NCBI GenBank assembly: GCA_027604505.1
Contig: JADIIX010000006.1
Span: 129,746-193,745 of the forward strand
Length of the DNA: 64,000 bases
Direction: 5' to 3'
Source of the DNA: Gonapodya sp. JEL0774
Lineage: Eukaryota > Monoblepharomycota > Monoblepharidomycetes > Monoblepharidales > Gonapodyaceae
Part shown: in pieces, positions 1-12,328 of the stretch
How positions within the stretch are numbered: position 1 is the stretch's first letter
Layout of the letters: the number at the start of each line of letters is the position of its first letter
Program-made: the position numbers and the translations under genes
The notes under the pieces: generated by a model
The model's input: only the letters and a program-made list of their open reading frames with translations
Database searches by the model: none
Told to the model about the DNA's origin: nothing

Positions 1-850
1 TGTCCCTGCACAAGCCAACATTGCCGCCCTTAAGCATCTGGGCGTCGAAGCTATTCTGGCGTTTTCGGCCGTTGGGAGCTTGAAGCAGGAGATTGCCCCC
101 AGGGACTTCGTCATCCCGGACCAAATCAGTTAGTTGTTCACGTGCCAAGTATTTTAGTTTGACCCTATTCACACTGCCTACCGCCCTTTTGACCTGGTTT
201 GTCGCAGTCGATCGCACCAAAGGTATCCGTGGCTCTACTTTCTTCGGCACGGGCCTCGTTGCGCACGCCATGTTTGGGGACCCGTTCGACTTCAACGGAA
301 TCGGTCAGCTCGTGTGGAACAAGTGCAGGGATGTGATGCAAGGCGACAATGCGAAAATGCACCTTGGGGGGACTCTTATCTGCATGGAGGTGAGTTATGG
401 TGCAAGTATTTCTTCGATGGAACTCCGAGGCGGTATTGAATTGTGGTCTAGGGTCCTGCATTCTCCACCCGTGCCGAGTCTAACCTTTACCGCTCATGGG
501 GCGGCTCCGTCATCAACATGTCCGCAATCCCTGAAGCCAAACTCGCCCGAGAAGCCGAAATCGCGTACCAAATGATATGTATGTCCACCGACTATGACTG
601 CTGGCATGAGGACGAGGAGCCCGTCACGGTCGAGATGGTGATGGGGAACGTCAAGGCCAACGGAGAAAATGCTAGGAGGGTCGTGGAGGCGGTGTTGCCA
701 GAATTGGAGAAGGCAGTGTGGGGACGGGAGAGCACTTATGTCGTTGGCAAGGGGATCAAGGGAAGCATGAAATACGCCTGCATGACATCCCCAGCAAAGC
801 GAGACCAGGATTTGGTGCGAAAACTGGAGTACATACTTCCGGGCTACTAG
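1..850 (+). CDS. MEU1: S-methyl-5'-thioadenosine phosphorylase, 3' part
   Basis: The 5' end lies outside the window. The enzyme cleaves methylthioadenosine with phosphate to adenine and 5-methylthioribose-1-phosphate in the methionine salvage pathway. Three exons are visible: 1-128, 208-389 and 452-850. Joining them restores conserved blocks of the PNP/MTAP family 2: a strand ending [19 protein letters not shown], then [11 protein letters not shown], then [18 protein letters not shown] across the second intron, then [19 protein letters not shown], then STDYDCWHE. The introns are 79 and 62 nt with GT...AG ends. The stop is TAG at 848-850. The fit to the family is continuous, so the identification is firm; only the N-terminal third is missing. 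Confidence 0.95.
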
Positions 851-1119
851 TAAGTGTTCCTTTCGATTGGTAAAGCTGGGATTTATTCAACATGAATCGA
901 TGTACGCACCCAGCTCGTAGATGGGCATCGCAACAAGCTTCTCAATAGAGCGACATTGTTTATAGCGAAATTACATGTATTTGCAATGAGCTGAATCCCA
1001 AAGGCGCCTTGTTTTCAACGCTCAATGGACGAATGAAACGGCCTCAAGAAATGCCGCGTAAACTCGGTAGTCCAGCTGGAACCAAACATCGCGGTTCACG
1101 TGATACTGATTCATTATCC

Positions 1120-2840
1120 TCACATCCTCGCCGTCTCCTTCCTAGCGGCAGGTTTGTCCACTTTCAATGTCCTCCTAACAAGCGTCGCTGTACCGACTTT
1201 GGAATCATTGCGCCTGCCGATTGCTTTCGAAATGTAATCACCAGCATCCACAAGCTTGTCGAGGTCAATACCTGTATTGAAGCCGAGGCCATGAAGCATA
1301 TAGACGACATCTTCGGTTGAAACGTTGCCTAAAGGAGCAACCAACCGTAGAGAAGTGTTATGGTTTAGTCAATGAAGCAGGTGGGTCAAGTAGATTAGAG
1401 ATTACGATACTCATTCACGGCTCAGGGTTTACCCACCTGTCGCACCCGGGCTATACGGGCATCCTCCCAACCCTGCGACCGAAGAATCCACTATCCTGAC
1501 GCCCTCTTCCACTGCGGCTAACGTGTTCGCCACTCCCATACCAAAGGTATCGTGGCAGTGAACCGCTATCCTCTCAATGGGTACACCTGCTTCCACGCAT
1601 GCTCGAATAGCCTTCTTCATGGCACCTGGGGTCCCACGACCGGTGGTATCGCACACTGCAATCTCGAAGCAACCCATATCATACATGAGTTTCGCGAGGT
1701 GGGCAGGTTTGGAAGGGTCAACTGCTCCTTCGAAAGGACAATCGACAGCGACAGAGACAGCGCTGGATGGGGGAAGGGGCACGGTCATTGGACCAAAGAC
1801 GCCAAAATGTGACGTAGTTTCAGAGTAGAGAGGATGAAGGAGATCGATCGGTCGGTCGCCACACAATACACAATCGCCATACCCTCACTTGTTGCAACAC
1901 AATTGGGACACATCACTCACCATCTAACGGGGATACCTTCCTCCTTGGCCCTTTCACAAACCACTCGAAATTTCTTCACCGCTTGCTCAATGCTGCTGTT
2001 GAGGTTTGCCTTGGAGAAGCTTTCAGTGGCCCCTCCGAAAACGGTGACTTCGATACGTTTGGGGGGATCTGACGCTTTGGCGGCGGCGAGGGCGGACTCG
2101 AAGCCTTGGATATTCGGCGTGAGGACGTTGTATGTGACATCAGGGAGGTTCGGAATGGTGGTGAGGACGGTGTGTGCGTCGGACATCTAAGGAGTTTACG
2201 AATGGTGGTTCATAGGGCATAACATCGAAAAAGAAAAACGTGTCCACATTCATGGTAAATAACTCTCGTATTACAGATCCAGGTGCTCCAACAGGGAGGC
2301 TCACCTGAGGAACCCATTTGGGGCTAACAAAGCTGGTGGCTTCCAGTGTAGTAATGCCCGCATCGAGGAGTTTCTTGATTAAAGAGACTTTGACTTCAGA
2401 GGGTACGATAGTTTTCTCGTTCTGTAGGCCGTCACGAGCGCCAACCTCGTGGATTCGGACGTTACCAGGCGGAGGAGGAGGACGGATGAAGGAGAGTGGC
2501 TGATTTCGATGGAAAGGGTAGCGACGAGCAACTTCGTGAGTTCATAGGTTAATAGAGTTTGCAGTATGAAGAAGACCATGGGAAAGACGAGAGAAAGAAA
2601 TTTCGGGAGCAAGAGGACAACTGGCAACCTCTCGCCCCACTGATTCGAGTTCGCCGAGGCATGGCAACGACTCAACAAGGAAAAAGATGAGAGGAGAGGA
2701 CACACCGTGCCATCGCCAGTAGCGAATCCGGCTGCCTGGTTGAGATGAGGGAGAGATCTGGCAAACTGGTTTCGTCTCAAAGCGTTCACGGTGAGCCCCA
2801 CCGACCGAGACGTGGAGGTAAGGGATCGTGCAGAGAACAT
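1120..2840 (-). CDS. HMGCL: Hydroxymethylglutaryl-CoA lyase, mitochondrial
   Basis: Splits HMG-CoA into acetyl-CoA and acetoacetate, the last step of leucine breakdown. Five exons (2706-2840, 2305-2499, 1921-2186, 1437-1762, 1120-1328) sum to 1131 nt, giving 376 residues, close to the family's usual length plus a presequence. The catalytic GARDGLQNE block is in exon 2. The metal-binding HCHD and the signature [14 protein letters not shown], carrying the active-site cysteine, are in exons 4 and 5. The start was placed at the second Met (2840), because the first 45 residues are Arg/Ser-rich without acidic residues, as expected of a mitochondrial targeting peptide. There is no C-terminal SKL-type peroxisomal signal. 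It is convergent with the phosphorylase gene at 1-850. Confidence 0.95.
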
Positions 2841-3173
2841 GTTTGTGGTGTATGGCATGGGCAAAACTTCTTGTTATGTCAATTGCCAAGTATGACGTTG
2901 TTGCAACAACTGTCCCATCCGCGGTGACGAACCGGGGAGACATTGCCCTATCATATTGCTACCATCAAAAATCAGATCGTCACATATGTTTATACCAAAT
3001 GCAAATGAAATTATGATTATGTACAATGCTCCAATGGGTTGGAGTCCCTCAATTGATCGCTCCTCGCCACTGCGAGCGCGCGGATTCCCACCCGACGGAA
3101 GTTATTACCCAGTTTTAACGCATTAGAAACCATTCTCAGATCCCACCAACACATTAGTACGTTGATCGATAAA
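2841..3173. other. Divergent spacer between HMGCL and the oxygenase
   Basis: A 333-bp spacer between the starts of the minus-strand lyase and the plus-strand oxygenase. It probably holds both promoters. I see no conserved open frame, repeat or RNA gene in it. Confidence 0.5.
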
Positions 3174-5249
3174 ATGGCCCCCTCCATCGCAGAAAAATCG
3201 GGTAAAGACCGATTCCTCACAAAGGTGGGCAAAAGATGAATATGATCGGTTACGATGGGCGTCTTATCGATTACAACACCATTCGGGTCATCTCTCAGGA
3301 CTCTGTTGGTGCGGTCGATGAATCAACTGCTGCAGCTGAGTTTTCTAAATCGTTCTCGGTGAGCTACAACGACAGCTTCTGGTGGTACGCAAATCTAAGA
3401 TTAACAGTGTTCGCCCTACCGGCCTTTGTTGTCTAGACAATCCCAATCTTGGACATGGCTATGTACCACGGCACTCCAGCCCAGAAAGCGCAATTCATCA
3501 TGCAGCTAAGAGATGTGTTGCTTAATGTTGGGTATGTTGCTGACAGTCTAAAGTTGAGATCAATGGTCGAGGGACTATCCAACCGCCTTAAAGATTCATG
3601 TACATCAAGAATCACGGCATCCCGGCTGAGCTCATGGCTCGTCAAGAAGACTTCATGAAGCGTATGTTTGCTCTGCCTCGTGAGCAAAAGGTAAATTTAT
3701 GCACCTCCCAGCGGCAGTGAGCCGAGTCAGGGCTCACATCGTATCATCAAATTAGCTCAAGTTTTCCGTTGAGAAATCACCGCACTTCCATGGGTGGAAC
3801 GAAATGGGAAAAGAAGTGACGTATGGGAAGACTGACGTGAGTTGGTCGACCACAATGACAAAGAAGTGTTCGCTTACAATTCTTTTTGCAAAACAGATGC
3901 GTGAAATGCTTGTTTCTGGCTTTGAGCTTCCTCCTCGTCAACCGGAGGATCCAATATGGCGCAACACTGTCGGCCCAAACAATTGGTCAGAAGCATCACT
4001 TTGTCAGCACCTTTTGTCACCAAACTCCTATTAACACCACGTCTGTTGTTCAGGCCCACAGAGGAGGTTCTCCCAGGATACCGCGCCCAATGCACCGCCT
4101 ACATGGACGCTGCCTATAAGACTGCCCGAGAAGTTCTCGCTGCGGTGTCAGAATCACTCGGCCTTGCTCCTAACGAGCTCGAAGACATCTTCTTGGACAA
4201 AGATTTGCCAAACCACGTGAGTGGATCGATTCCAGGTTTCCCGTGGTCTTTCTCCCAAACCCATCCCAATCCAGACGTTTGGACAAAACCACTATCCTCA
4301 CATCAACCTTGGAGATCGCCCCGAGCTTGCCGAGAATCTCGGTGACGCAGAGCATATTGATGACCCGGTCATCCTCACACTTTTGGCGCAAGATCTCGTG
4401 GGGGGACTACAAGTTCAAAATTATGACGGCGACTGGTTGGTTGTAAAGGTCATGCATGGCTAAAGTCACGATACTGACCAGCTTGTCTACTACCGTCAGG
4501 ATCTCAGTCAAGCCCATCCCACACACTATCGTAGTGAACACCGGGTCATTTCTTCAGGTAATAAAACTACCTCCTACTACCTGTGAACGCGTCACGATAC
4601 TCTGGTTTCTCCCCAAAGTTTATAAGCGGTGGTCGATACGTTGCAACCTCTCATCGCGTGCGACTGAACACCAGCGGCACCGATCGGTACTCATGGCCGT
4701 GAGTTAACTACATTTTGGCACTTCATAATGTCCAGTTAACATCCTAAGCATGATATGTAAATTTGCGAATCAGATTCTTCTTGATACCACGGCTCGACGG
4801 ACCGAGAATATGGCCTGCACTTCCGGACGAGAAGATAGTAGAGTATGTGAAGAAGAACGCAAAAGTGGCCAAGGACAGGTGCGCTTTGGGCTGGGGAATA
4901 TCAACGTGAGAAAGGTTTTTCTTCACCAACTTTTCCTACTTAGATACGAGCAGCTGGACTTTAATCTGCGCGTTGCTAAGAACGTCGGTGAGCTGACTGA
5001 GATATCTCGGTTCTTGCATTGTGCGAAGCCAATTCACCGCCGATTCCGCGAAGGTGAATACTTCTTCTACGTCAAAATGATGAAATCCTACCCGGCCGCT
5101 ACAGAAATCAACTACCCAGGCTTTGATGTGCGTAGCTTGCTCTCGATTTTGCTGTTGTTCACATCTGTAGAATCGCTTTTTATTTATTTCGTTGTTAGTG
5201 GAAGGCTGAGCTGGGTATCTCACCAGAAGACGCACGGAAGTACCTGTGA
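3174..5249 (+). CDS. 2-oxoglutarate/Fe(II)-dependent oxygenase (isopenicillin N synthase-like)
   Basis: Thirteen exons (3174-3224, 3299-3358, 3437-3531, 3594-3690, 3756-3836, 3897-3985, 4054-4216, 4275-4435, 4500-4557, 4619-4698, 4774-4878, 4944-5127, 5205-5249) sum to 1269 nt, giving 422 residues. The N-terminal DIOX_N-type domain runs from TIPILDMAMYHG through VGFMYIKNHGIPAEL. The C-terminal jelly roll shows the iron ligands HID (in EHIDDPVILTLL) and the distal His in ATSHRVRL. The co-substrate-binding RxS is in GTDRYSWPFF. The family includes isopenicillin N synthase, ethylene-forming enzyme and many fungal secondary-metabolite oxidases. The substrate cannot be read from sequence, and no biosynthetic genes adjoin it. 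Several introns use weak donors such as GTTGGT and GTCAGA, so automatic models may be wrong here. Confidence 0.88.
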
Positions 5250-6008
5250 GCAAAGTTATCAACCGGGCATCATGTGTCATGACGTTGCCAACTTTCTTAT
5301 TGGTACGAGGGAAAGTACTGGCATGTATGTGCGCTGCTCTATCAATACACTGAAATATTGCCATGGTTGGAAGAATGTGATGAAGTGTGACTTTTCCATC
5401 CGACAGAAGTATCTACATATAAATCAGAAACCAAACCGATTCTCCCAAATTTATCATGATATGCATCTCAACGTCGAAATCCCTACTCTAATTAATACTT
5501 GGGACCATATCAGAAGTCCTTCGACCTCCAAACAAAAGTTTCTCACAATGTGCGGTCCCGCCGCTCTGCGACCGTTGTTTTCCAAATGTCGTGGTAGGGA
5601 AAAGATAAAAAGAACGAGAGCAGTCCAAAAGTCGATCTCTACTGTGACGACATCGCACAGAAGAAACATATCGGCCGAATTGCGAACCGGCTTGCTTGTC
5701 ATTTGCTATGCGCAGATGCAGCGTACTTTGCATCTATTGCTTGTCCGCGCCAATTGTTTGCGCTATCCCCTCGCACTCACACCTTCCAGCTCGGCCATTG
5801 ACTGCTCTGCCCACCGTGTCTGTTCCTCAGCGCCGGCCTTCACTTGGGTCTGTGCTTGTGATTGTGCTTGTTTTACCGACGAATCACCGAATCTCTGCCA
5901 TTGCCCAAGGATCTGTCCATTTGAATGCCGTGCAACGCGTCCCGTGCCCATACCAGCAGCCACATTACCACTTCTCCCTTCCACGGCCGGTTCCCCGGCC
6001 GCTACGAG
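5250..6008. other. Convergent spacer with a Gln/Ala-rich minus-strand frame
   Basis: A 759-bp interval between the oxygenase stop and the bZIP stop. A 73-codon minus-strand frame at 5763-5984 is rich in Gln and Ala (it contains QAQSQAQTQVKAG), like the neighbouring bZIP protein. It could be an alternative 3' exon of that gene or decayed coding sequence. The long plus-strand frame that reads through from 4750 is an artefact of introns without stops. Confidence 0.35.
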
Positions 6009-7125
6009 TCAATCACCGTAATACGAATATCCATGTTCATAACCTTGCCCGCCCAATACCATTCTTCCTTGATCATCGTCCATCTTTATGCCGGATCCCA
6101 CCATTCCCCCATTGACCATTCCACCAGGCAAACCCACAGCCATCCCTCCCGACAAGAAATCCGCGGCCGCATTCGGATCCGACATTAACAACGCCTCAGC
6201 GACCCGATCCACCAGCGCTTGGGCCGCAGCGCGACGAGAATTGTTCGGGTCACCATCTTGAATCCCAAGCGATTGAGGGGACGGAATCGACATATTCCCA
6301 GGAGACATCCCTGGCGACATTCCGGGCGACATTCCGGGCGACATAGTCGAGCCAGGATGGTGATGTGTAAGGTGCTGCTGTTGTTGTGCATGACCTCCCG
6401 GCCCATGCTGGTGTCCGTGCTGGTGCCCGTGACCTACTTGTCCAAGGTGGCTGTGGCCAATAACACCTTGTTGGACGCCATGTCCTCCTTGCGCCTGTGC
6501 CTGCGCCTGCGCAGCTTGTAGCAACCTCGCCAACACGTCTAACTGCGGGTCTACAGCCTCTACACCGGGTTGTGAATGAGATGTAGAGGGCTGAGGAGTC
6601 AAAGGTTGCTGACCCATGATTGCTCCACCACCCTGCGATTGACCATAGGAAGCTGCTGCTGCTTGTGTTGCTGCTGCGAGTGTCGACTGAAGCTGCTGCG
6701 CTTGCAGCAGCAGCGTCTGTAGTGCAGCAAGTGTGGGCGGCTGATCTTGCGGCTGCTGAAGTGAAGATTGCACGAGAGAGGCTTGTTGTTGTTGTTGCTG
6801 CTGGAGTTGTTGTGGCGATGATAATGGGAGAGGCTTGGGGTGCTGAATCGGTGGTGGGCCGCTGGGATTGGGGCCGAGGCCAATACTTTGAATATGCGGA
6901 GGGTTCGGGTGCGAAAACGAGTGAGAGTGTGATCGCTTTACGGACATCTGTCGGCGAGGGGGTGGAGGGGACGTGGTGGTGGGAGGAGCGCTAGGTTGCC
7001 AGGGAGGTGGTATGTGGGAAGTGGGGCTTGCTATTTGAAATTGAGATAAGGTTGGTTGTGGTTGCTGTTGCTGCTGGTGCTGCTGCTGCTGTTGTTGCTG
7101 TTGCTGTTGCTGTTGTTGTTGCTGT

Positions 7126-7169
<44 letters not shown>

Positions 7170-9179
7170 TTGCTGCTGTTCGTCTCTTCTCTGCTGATCT
7201 TCCCAAACTCTTGCTTGCTGTCCAATTTGTTGATGTCCTTGCTGGCCCGGATATACCGCCCTTGCCGCAAACGGATCGGGGCTCCCGACATGTGAATTTG
7301 CGCTCCCGTTCCCGTTCGCGCCTCCTTGCCCAATTGGTGCCTCTCCCTGATTTCTTCTCAGCCTCTCATTTTCCTCGACCAGCGCAGCCACCTTGCTGGC
7401 CAAATCCTGCGAGCTCTCGGCAAGCTGCTGGTTGCGGGCTCGTAGCGAGTCATTTTCGGATTGAAGGTGAGTGGCGGTGGATTGGAGGGCGACCACTTCT
7501 TGTTGGAGAATGAGGTACGAGTGGGCCTGGCGGGGTATGTAATTTAATACCGATTAGTTTGGAATGAGTCCAAGCAAATGGGCCACTTACACACGAATTC
7601 GGCGGCACACGCAACGTACCTTACGCTCCCTACTTCGCTTCGCGGACTCAATGTTTTGTGCTCGGCGGGTTGCAAGGGCCTGAGTAAAGGGCGAGGAAAG
7701 GGGGTGGGCAGGTGGAAGTTCGTGGGAGAACCAACAACGGAACAATCAGAATTCTGGTGAGTGTCGACAAGATCTGGAAAGAAGTAACAAGTGCGAAGAG
7801 ACTGCAACAATCATGCTTGATTTCGACACTGCGACTGTCACTTCTGATATTATGCTTGCAACGTGTTTTCAGAGTCTGATCAGATAAATAACTGTGGATT
7901 CTGATGTCCCCGACGGATCCTCAACAACATTAAGCGAACACTTCGCGTCCGGCCGTCCCAGAAGTGAGACGAATAAGATAGTTGCGTCAACTTACCTCAG
8001 GTGTCAAAAGCTTGGCTGTAATAGCAAGGCATCGATCATGTTCAATGGTAGTTCACGGGTTTAGCGGTGATTCAGGAGCAAGACGCAACGCAAGAGCCAT
8101 CATATGTTTAGTTTCTCTGCAAAGACCGTCTTCCAACTTTAACTCTGGCACAATTCCAATCCCAGAGCTCTCCCCAATCTTTGGTATCAACTTACCAGGC
8201 GTCTTCTTCCTTTGTCTCTTCTTCTTATGCGCAGCTCCACCACCATCCAAGTCATTTCCTGAGTCCGAGTGCATATCAGGTTGAGAGTTTGAGTGGTTCA
8301 AGGAGACTTGGGACGCATGCGAGGTGTGGGATGCTTGTGAGTTGATGGACTCCTCCCGGCGGAATGTCACAGGTATGGGAGGGGGCCGCTGCATATGGGT
8401 AAATATTGAAGGAGGTGCAGCAGACGAGAATTGGGAGAGAGGGAGTCCCATGGGTGCTTCAAGAGGGGGAGGATACGGCAAGGATTGAGCCATTTGACCG
8501 GGCACTTCTGACAGTATTTATCCAAAAACAGATTGTCCCCAATCATTATTGCTCCTCAGATTCTTGATATCAGAAGGCACCATTGGGTCAGTCGCTGAAA
8601 CCCTGGAAAAGTGAGCAATTCCACGTGCAGACGCCGACATATTGTCGACACGACTCTCCTCACAGAGAATGACGAGTCAAAGGATCTTGTCAAGTGAAGT
8701 TTCTCCTTCGCAAAGCGATTCCCTTTACAGCGACCAGATTCGCCGTCTGCTAGGTCGACCATGATCAACTCAACAGGAGACTGAGGTGTATGCTCCTGCA
8801 ATAGGATCGGCTCCAACACATACGTCAGGGATACGAATCCCAAACAAGAAGTTGATCAAGGCGTGGCAGAACGATCACAGAAGAAGATCCGAACCAAAAA
8901 CGCCAAACAGCGGTGAAACCTGCCCTCACCAACACCACAAAACGCACCTGACCCATCAAAGGGAGGCAATCCGTCAAACGGATCAAACGTAGCTGCATCG
9001 CCAATATCGATATCACCGTCGACAAAGTCCACATCATTGTCAGAGTTCGAGAAAGATGCTGATATTGACGGGGAGAGGGGAAGGAACTGGGTAGGGATAA
9101 AAATGGGTGGTGCGGAAACCGAGCGCCGCCTTCCAAAAGAAACAGGTTGGTCGGTCGTGAGAGCCGCCAGTCTGTTCAT
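6009..9179 (-). CDS. Glutamine-rich bZIP transcription factor
   Basis: Five exons (8948-9179, 8196-8507, 7996-8015, 7620-7679, 6009-7526) sum to 2142 nt, giving 713 residues. The basic region RRAQNIESAKRSRERK (pattern N-x2-SA-x2-S-R) is exactly exon 4. It continues into a leucine zipper in exon 5, starting LILQQEVVALQ and followed by SENDSLRARNQQL. Exon 3 is only 20 nt; without it the frame cannot pass from the Lys/Arg-rich end of exon 2 (KKKRQRKKTP) into the basic region. The C-terminal 400 residues are Gln/Pro/Gly/His-rich, typical of an activation domain, with a 33-Gln run and a GMSP tandem. The first intron (8508-8947) is unusually long at 440 nt and may hide a further exon. Target genes are unknown. 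A DNA-binding, presumably nuclear, protein. Confidence 0.85.
7062..7178 (-). repeat. CAG/CAA triplet tract coding polyglutamine
   Basis: Read on the minus strand, 33 consecutive Gln codons, one His codon, then five more Gln codons. CAG and CAA codons are mixed rather than pure. It lies inside the bZIP gene, between the zipper and the Pro-rich region. The same stretch produces spurious Leu/Val/Ala-rich frames on the other strand and in other phases. Confidence 0.95.
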
Positions 9180-10112
9180 GTTGCGACTTTGTGGAAGACT
9201 TGGCGGGTTTCACTGGGGCACAAAGGCTGGAGCCGCACGCCTCTTCACTTGCAGTGCCAACTCAGTCGGCACCAATTACTGGGCACATCTCCAACTCACA
9301 CCAGCTTGTCAAACTTGTACGTTTTACTCTGATCGGTCCCAATATTCCTTTTCACCTTTTGTCATCTGAAGTAGCTTATTCATTCCGTTGAATCAGCTTC
9401 CCCCCAATCGCACACGAGATGGAGTAGTTTCCTTCCGGATGCTCTGAACTCCATAATTGAGAATAATTTCCTCTGTGTTACGAACTATTGTATACATTTT
9501 TCGCTTGTCGTGTACGTTCTCCCTCACTGCTGGGGAGTCCCCTTGCATCCCTGGCAAGAGCATGTGACGTGGTGCGTTTTTCTCGAAAATGTTCTATATC
9601 CCCACGGAGCTGAGTAAAAAAGATGTGCTTAAGATGCCGATAACCAAATGAAAGGGGAAAGGCGACATAGTGTCCGGCATGGAATCCAATCCGTTTTATG
9701 TACGCGAGCGTGAACTCCGCACACCAAGGTCAAGGTTTACATTTAAAAGAGCTGCATCAAGGCTCTACCAGAGTTTATTACTCTGGACACACCATTATAC
9801 ATGTGTTCGATTGCCGTGCGAGAAGTGTAATCGTTGGGTTGCACGTTTTGCAGCACACCCCCGTGTTGTCATCAAACCGATATGAGCGCCAAACGCTAAT
9901 CACGGCGAGAATGAGGGTACACTCGAGCCTCATTCTAATCCATATATGTAGATATATGTTGCGTGAGAGGACCACCGCAACCAAAATAAATGACCGCTTC
10001 GGCACCCCACCCTCACCACTGACAAGCTCGGCTCCGGCATTCCTTTATGCCGGAATGTCCTTTAACCGCCAACATCAACCAGTACACATAGCTCTCCGAA
10101 CACGGAAAGATC
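9180..10112. other. Divergent intergenic region
   Basis: 933 bp between the starts of the bZIP gene (-) and the dehydrogenase gene (+). Open frames here are short and show no family resemblance. It presumably carries both promoters; I see no tRNA or transposon signature. Confidence 0.5.
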
Positions 10113-11627
10113 ATGACTGCCTCGACAACTTTCGCGATTCCCTCCAATCCCCCCAAAGTCTATGGTTTCATCGGACTGGGGTCAATGGGATACGGAATGG
10201 CATCCAACGTCGCACGATCACTGCCATCGGGAACCACGCTGATTGTTTACGACGCGTGGCCTGCTTCGCTGGAGAGATTTAGGAAGGAATTCAATGGCGA
10301 TAAAATATTGGTGGCAGGGAGTGTGGTTGAAGTTGCGCGAAGGGCTGATCTGCTCGTAACCGTGCTGCCGGTGAGGTGGTGGAGATCGCAGATTGCTGGC
10401 GGAGAATCCATGCTTACTACAGATATTGCGTCAGGGGCCAAAAGAATCGCGCGCGGTATGGACCGAAATGCTTCCCGAAGTCACTCAGGGCAAAGTGCTC
10501 ATTGAATGGTACGCGAATCTGACAATTTGTTGCCGTCACTGATCTCTGGACTGATGCTGTTTGGTCTGGCAATAGCGCCACTGTTGGAGTGGAACTTGTG
10601 AAGGAAATGGCACCCCTAGTCGCTGCACGCGGTGGTACAATGGTGGATGCGCCAATCAGTGGAGGTGAGCATGATCCCTGCTATTGACTTCGTGAGGAAT
10701 ATGCGTAGTTATCCCGGTGCTCACAATTCAAACATTGTCCATAACACGAACTACCTAGGTGTTGCCGGCGCCAACAATGGTACTCTCACGTTTATGGCTG
10801 GGGTGGAAGACTCTACCCCAGGTGGGCATGTGGACTGGTTTCTCAAGTTTTTTCCCTTAATCGACCTGTCTCTTGTGAGCAGACCCTACTGGGGAACGTT
10901 CAGTTGACGCAACGACACCAATTCTGCAATACGCTCGAGTCATCTTGGATGCCATGGGCAAGGTACTTATGGAGTCCTTTACTTTTTCATCACTCTTTTC
11001 AACTCTACCCCACTCAGAACGTTTATCTCTGCGGCCCTCCCGGCACTGGTCAAGTAGCTAAACTTGCCAACAATCTTCTCGTGTACCAAACAATGGTGGG
11101 CCTGGCCGAGAGCCTCCGGATGGCGGAAGCACATGGGGTACATCCAAGACTTGCGACCGAGATCATGAAAAGGAGCACCGCGCGAAGCTGGGTGTTGGAG
11201 GGATAGTGAGTGTGAGGAGAGAGGGCCTGGTTTTTCTGGCGGGGAAGAATTCATTATCTGATTTGTGGGGTGTCAACAGCCACCCAGTGCCGGGTATTGT
11301 TCCCGGTTTGCCTGCATCAAGGGGATATCAAATGCCTGGATTTCCAGTCACGGGTGGCATCAAAGACGGTAAGACTGCCGTGAGCTTTTCATCTGTGATT
11401 GTGTTCTGTTCTCACAAACTCTTGCGTTTGTGTTACCATAATGTCTCCCTCAATGAACTCCTCAAGTCAAATGCGCCCTAGACTGCGCTAAATCTGCTGG
11501 TACCCCAGCCACCATGGGCGAGGCGTCACTGCGGACGCTTGAAGCCATGGCAGCGGACGAGAGATTTGTGAAAAGGGACTTTTCGGTGGTGTGGGAGTGG
11601 TTGGGAGAGCAGAGGGAGGCGAAATGA
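10113..11627 (+). CDS. 3-hydroxyisobutyrate dehydrogenase-family oxidoreductase
   Basis: Eight exons (10113-10370, 10435-10508, 10576-10664, 10759-10821, 10883-10962, 11018-11205, 11280-11368, 11467-11627) sum to 1002 nt, giving 333 residues, normal for this NAD(P)-dependent beta-hydroxyacid dehydrogenase family. The N-terminal Rossmann motif is GFIGLGSMGYGMASN. The substrate-binding block DAPISGG-VAGANNGTLTFM spans an intron. The catalytic Lys lies in GTGQVAKLANNLL. The C-terminal helical domain ends in PATMGEASLRTLE. The family covers 3-hydroxyisobutyrate (valine breakdown), tartronate semialdehyde and glyoxylate/succinic semialdehyde reductases; which one applies is not decided by sequence alone. 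No clear mitochondrial presequence precedes the Rossmann fold, which weakens the valine-pathway assignment. Confidence 0.9.
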
Positions 11628-12328
11628 ATGTTGGAGCCATCTTTGTGAGTCTCACATGAATCTCGTTGTAATATTTTAGCGAAGAAGAAGATAATCACAG
11701 TCAACGCTCACCACAAGTCAGTCCTTGCGAAGAGTGTCATAGGTGTCAAAAAAACATCTTGATTCGGTTATCACTATTTGGCAAGAACGCAAACGTTCCT
11801 TGTACTCATTGCACTTCGCTCAGATTGAGAATTCACTTGAACACGCATGAATTTCAAGCATGCCAAGTACACACCTGAGCGAAAAGTCTCTGTATTGTTG
11901 GTCTCTACTTATCAACTGAGTGATACATCGCACAGATAACATTATTTACATTTACGGCAAATACTTCCTGGTGTGTTCGCCGCGCTTCGACTTGGGAGTT
12001 GGTAGAAAATTGCATGGATTACTGCTCCACAATAATGAAAGGGGGCAGTTTTGTGTCTGGACAAACTCCACCAACCAGTGACCCCCATCACTGAGATTGA
12101 AATCAAAAATCTGCGCTCCAGAACGTGACGCTACGTGGCCAGCAGCTCAGATAGCTGAACACCTCTTCGGTTGGTTCGCTTTGGAAGCTTTGAGATTCTA
12201 GCAACCAGCAAGGCTCAGAAGCGTAACTGAAGCATCGCAACATCGAGATCATTTTGCTCCTCTCCTCTCTTCCTCATTCGTCATATCTGTCTGAGAACTC
12301 GCTGTATGGTGCAAGCCTGGCGAGTCGA
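11628..12328. other. Intergenic region
   Basis: 701 bp between two plus-strand genes. It holds the 3' UTR of the dehydrogenase and the promoter and 5' UTR of the next gene. I see no further gene, repeat or RNA. Confidence 0.5.

Noticed and set aside
4750-6021. A 423-codon plus-strand open frame
   Set aside because: It is the last oxygenase exons plus introns and 3' flank without stops; only 4774-4878, 4944-5127 and, in another register, 5205-5249 are coding.
7007-7513. Plus-strand Val/Ala- and Leu-rich frames that look like membrane proteins
   Set aside because: They are antisense translations of the CAG/CAA tract and zipper region of the bZIP gene.
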